Source: an uncultured bacterium
GTDB lineage: Bacteria > Bacillota > Clostridia > Oscillospirales > Acutalibacteraceae
Direction of reading: 5' to 3'
Assembly (NCBI GenBank): GCA_934875675.1
Contig: CAKXIK010000009.1
Span: forward strand, 1-64,000
Length of the DNA: 64,000 nucleotides
Positions 63,169-64,000 of the stretch are shown here, one piece after another. A model generated the notes under the pieces. That model made no database searches and had not been told where the DNA came from. It saw only the letters and a list, made by a program, of their open reading frames with translations. Position 1 is the stretch's first letter. Each line of letters begins with the position of its first letter. Position numbers and translations under genes: made by a program.

Positions 63169-64000
63169 ATGAAAAAAATATTAATGATTACCACCGGGGG
63201 AACCATTGCTTCCAAAAGCAGCAGCGAGGGACTTTCTCCTCAGATGGATTCCGCCGAAATTCTTGGGTTTGTGCCGTCCGTTTCAGAGCTTTGTCAGGTG
63301 GAAACACTGGCATTATTCAATATTGACAGCACAAATGTCGGCCCGCAGCATTGGATTTTGATGGCAACCGCGATCCGCGAAAGATACGAAGCTTACGATG
63401 GATTTGTCATTCTCCACGGAACGGATACCATGTCGTACACGGCGGCAGCACTTTCATACCTTCTGCAGAATATTGCAAAGCCGATTGTACTCACCGGTGC
63501 TCAACGCCCGATTGATCAAGAGGTAACCGATGCAAAGCTCAATCTGACTGACAGCTTTCGGTATGCTGCAGATGATGACTCGTTTGGCGTCTGTATCGTA
63601 TTCGACGGTCAGGTAATTGCCGGAACGCGTGCCCGAAAAATTCGTACCAAAAGCTTCAACGCATTTTCCACAATTGATTATCCCAATCTCGCTGTAATTC
63701 GAAATGAAAAAATTGTCCGCTATATCCGGGATGCCAAACCAAAAACATCCCCCGTCTTTTATGACCGTATGGACAAGGATCTTTTTGTGCTCAAGCTGAC
63801 TCCCGGCATTAATCCACTGGTATTCAGCTGCCTGAAGCAGCACTACCGCGCACTAGTGATTGAATCTTTCGGTGTCGGCGGGATTCCGTGCAGCGGTAAC
63901 GACGATTTTCTGCATGCAATTGATGACTGGATTCATTCCGGCCGTCTCTTGGTGATGACGACACAGGTTCCGCACGAAGGAAGCGACATGGGAATTTACG
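63169..64000 (+). CDS. ansA: L-asparaginase, type I (partial at right edge)
   Basis: The first 277 residues of an asparaginase that hydrolyses asparagine to aspartate and ammonia. The first catalytic Thr is in ITTGGTIASK near residue 10, and the second in HGTDTMSYTAAAL near 85; a Lys for the active site is in DAKLNLTDSFRYA. Lack of a signal peptide points to the cytoplasmic type I enzyme. The frame runs off the window, about 50 residues short of a full protein. The ribosome-binding site is weak (AAAGAGG, 13 bases away). The 190-base gap before it has no gene. Confidence 0.92.
   Translation, partial: MKKILMITTGGTIASKSSSEGLSPQMDSAEILGFVPSVSELCQVETLALFNIDSTNVGPQHWILMATAIRERYEAYDGFVILHGTDTMSYTAAALSYLLQNIAKPIVLTGAQRPIDQEVTDAKLNLTDSFRYAADDDSFGVCIVFDGQVIAGTRARKIRTKSFNAFSTIDYPNLAVIRNEKIVRYIRDAKPKTSPVFYDRMDKDLFVLKLTPGINPLVFSCLKQHYRALVIESFGVGGIPCSGNDDFLHAIDDWIHSGRLLVMTTQVPHEGSDMGIY

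Noticed and set aside
1..64000. tRNA or rRNA genes, CRISPR arrays, prophage or plasmid functions
   Set aside because: I looked for tRNA-like TTCGA arms with matching stems, evenly spaced repeats and phage or replication genes and found none that hold up. The only mobile-element trace is the transposase remnant at 39527.

Overview
The window looks like chromosomal DNA of a low-to-mid GC Gram-positive anaerobe, most likely a gut or rumen Clostridia of the Oscillospiraceae type. The evidence is indirect: YesM/YesN-type two-component systems beside LplB/LplC-type sugar permeases, a CarD-like regulator, lipoprotein lipoboxes, AAAGGA-type ribosome-binding sites, an energy-conserving membrane pyrophosphatase and a 79-residue protein of a type I associate with that group. 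No rRNA, tRNA, CRISPR array or intact insertion sequence was seen.

Positions 1-23200 form a carbohydrate-utilisation region. A minus-strand ABC importer (two permeases, then a DUF3502-type lipoprotein) faces a YesN/YesM pair, and the shared control region carries two copies of an 11-bp direct repeat. Next come an alpha-mannosidase (GH38), a GH4 NAD-dependent glycosidase, a BadF/GlcNAc-kinase-like ATPase and a NagB-like sugar isomerase/deaminase. A second importer follows, then a second two-component system whose kinase and regulator are split around a GH20 hexosaminidase and an unknown protein. None of the glycosidases shows a secretion signal, so the model is import of mannose/hexosamine oligosaccharides followed by cytoplasmic breakdown.

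Positions 23200-48700 are mostly housekeeping and small operons: an anchored protein of unknown role, an MFS carrier, hisS-aspS, an acetyltransferase, a heterodimeric ABC exporter, a DUF4091 protein divergent from a Gfo/Idh/MocA dehydrogenase, CarD, an IS remnant, a K+-independent-type H+-pyrophosphatase, a cysteine synthase-like enzyme, leuB, a histidine phosphatase and an XRE regulator. Two RNA control regions stand out. The exporter operon has a promoter, a 39-codon leader ORF and a terminator ahead of its first gene, an arrangement like the bmrB-bmrCD attenuator of Bacillus subtilis. The pyrophosphatase gene has a leader with mutually exclusive P1, antiterminator and terminator pairings, a riboswitch-like design.

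Positions 48700-64000 hold an ANT(6)-CYTH fusion gene followed by a DUF4432 epimerase-like gene, two membrane proteins of unknown role, and a complete oligopeptide importer (oppABCDF). The OppC-like subunit carries an unusual extracytoplasmic insertion built from about four short repeats. Two small membrane proteins follow, and the window ends inside an L-asparaginase gene.
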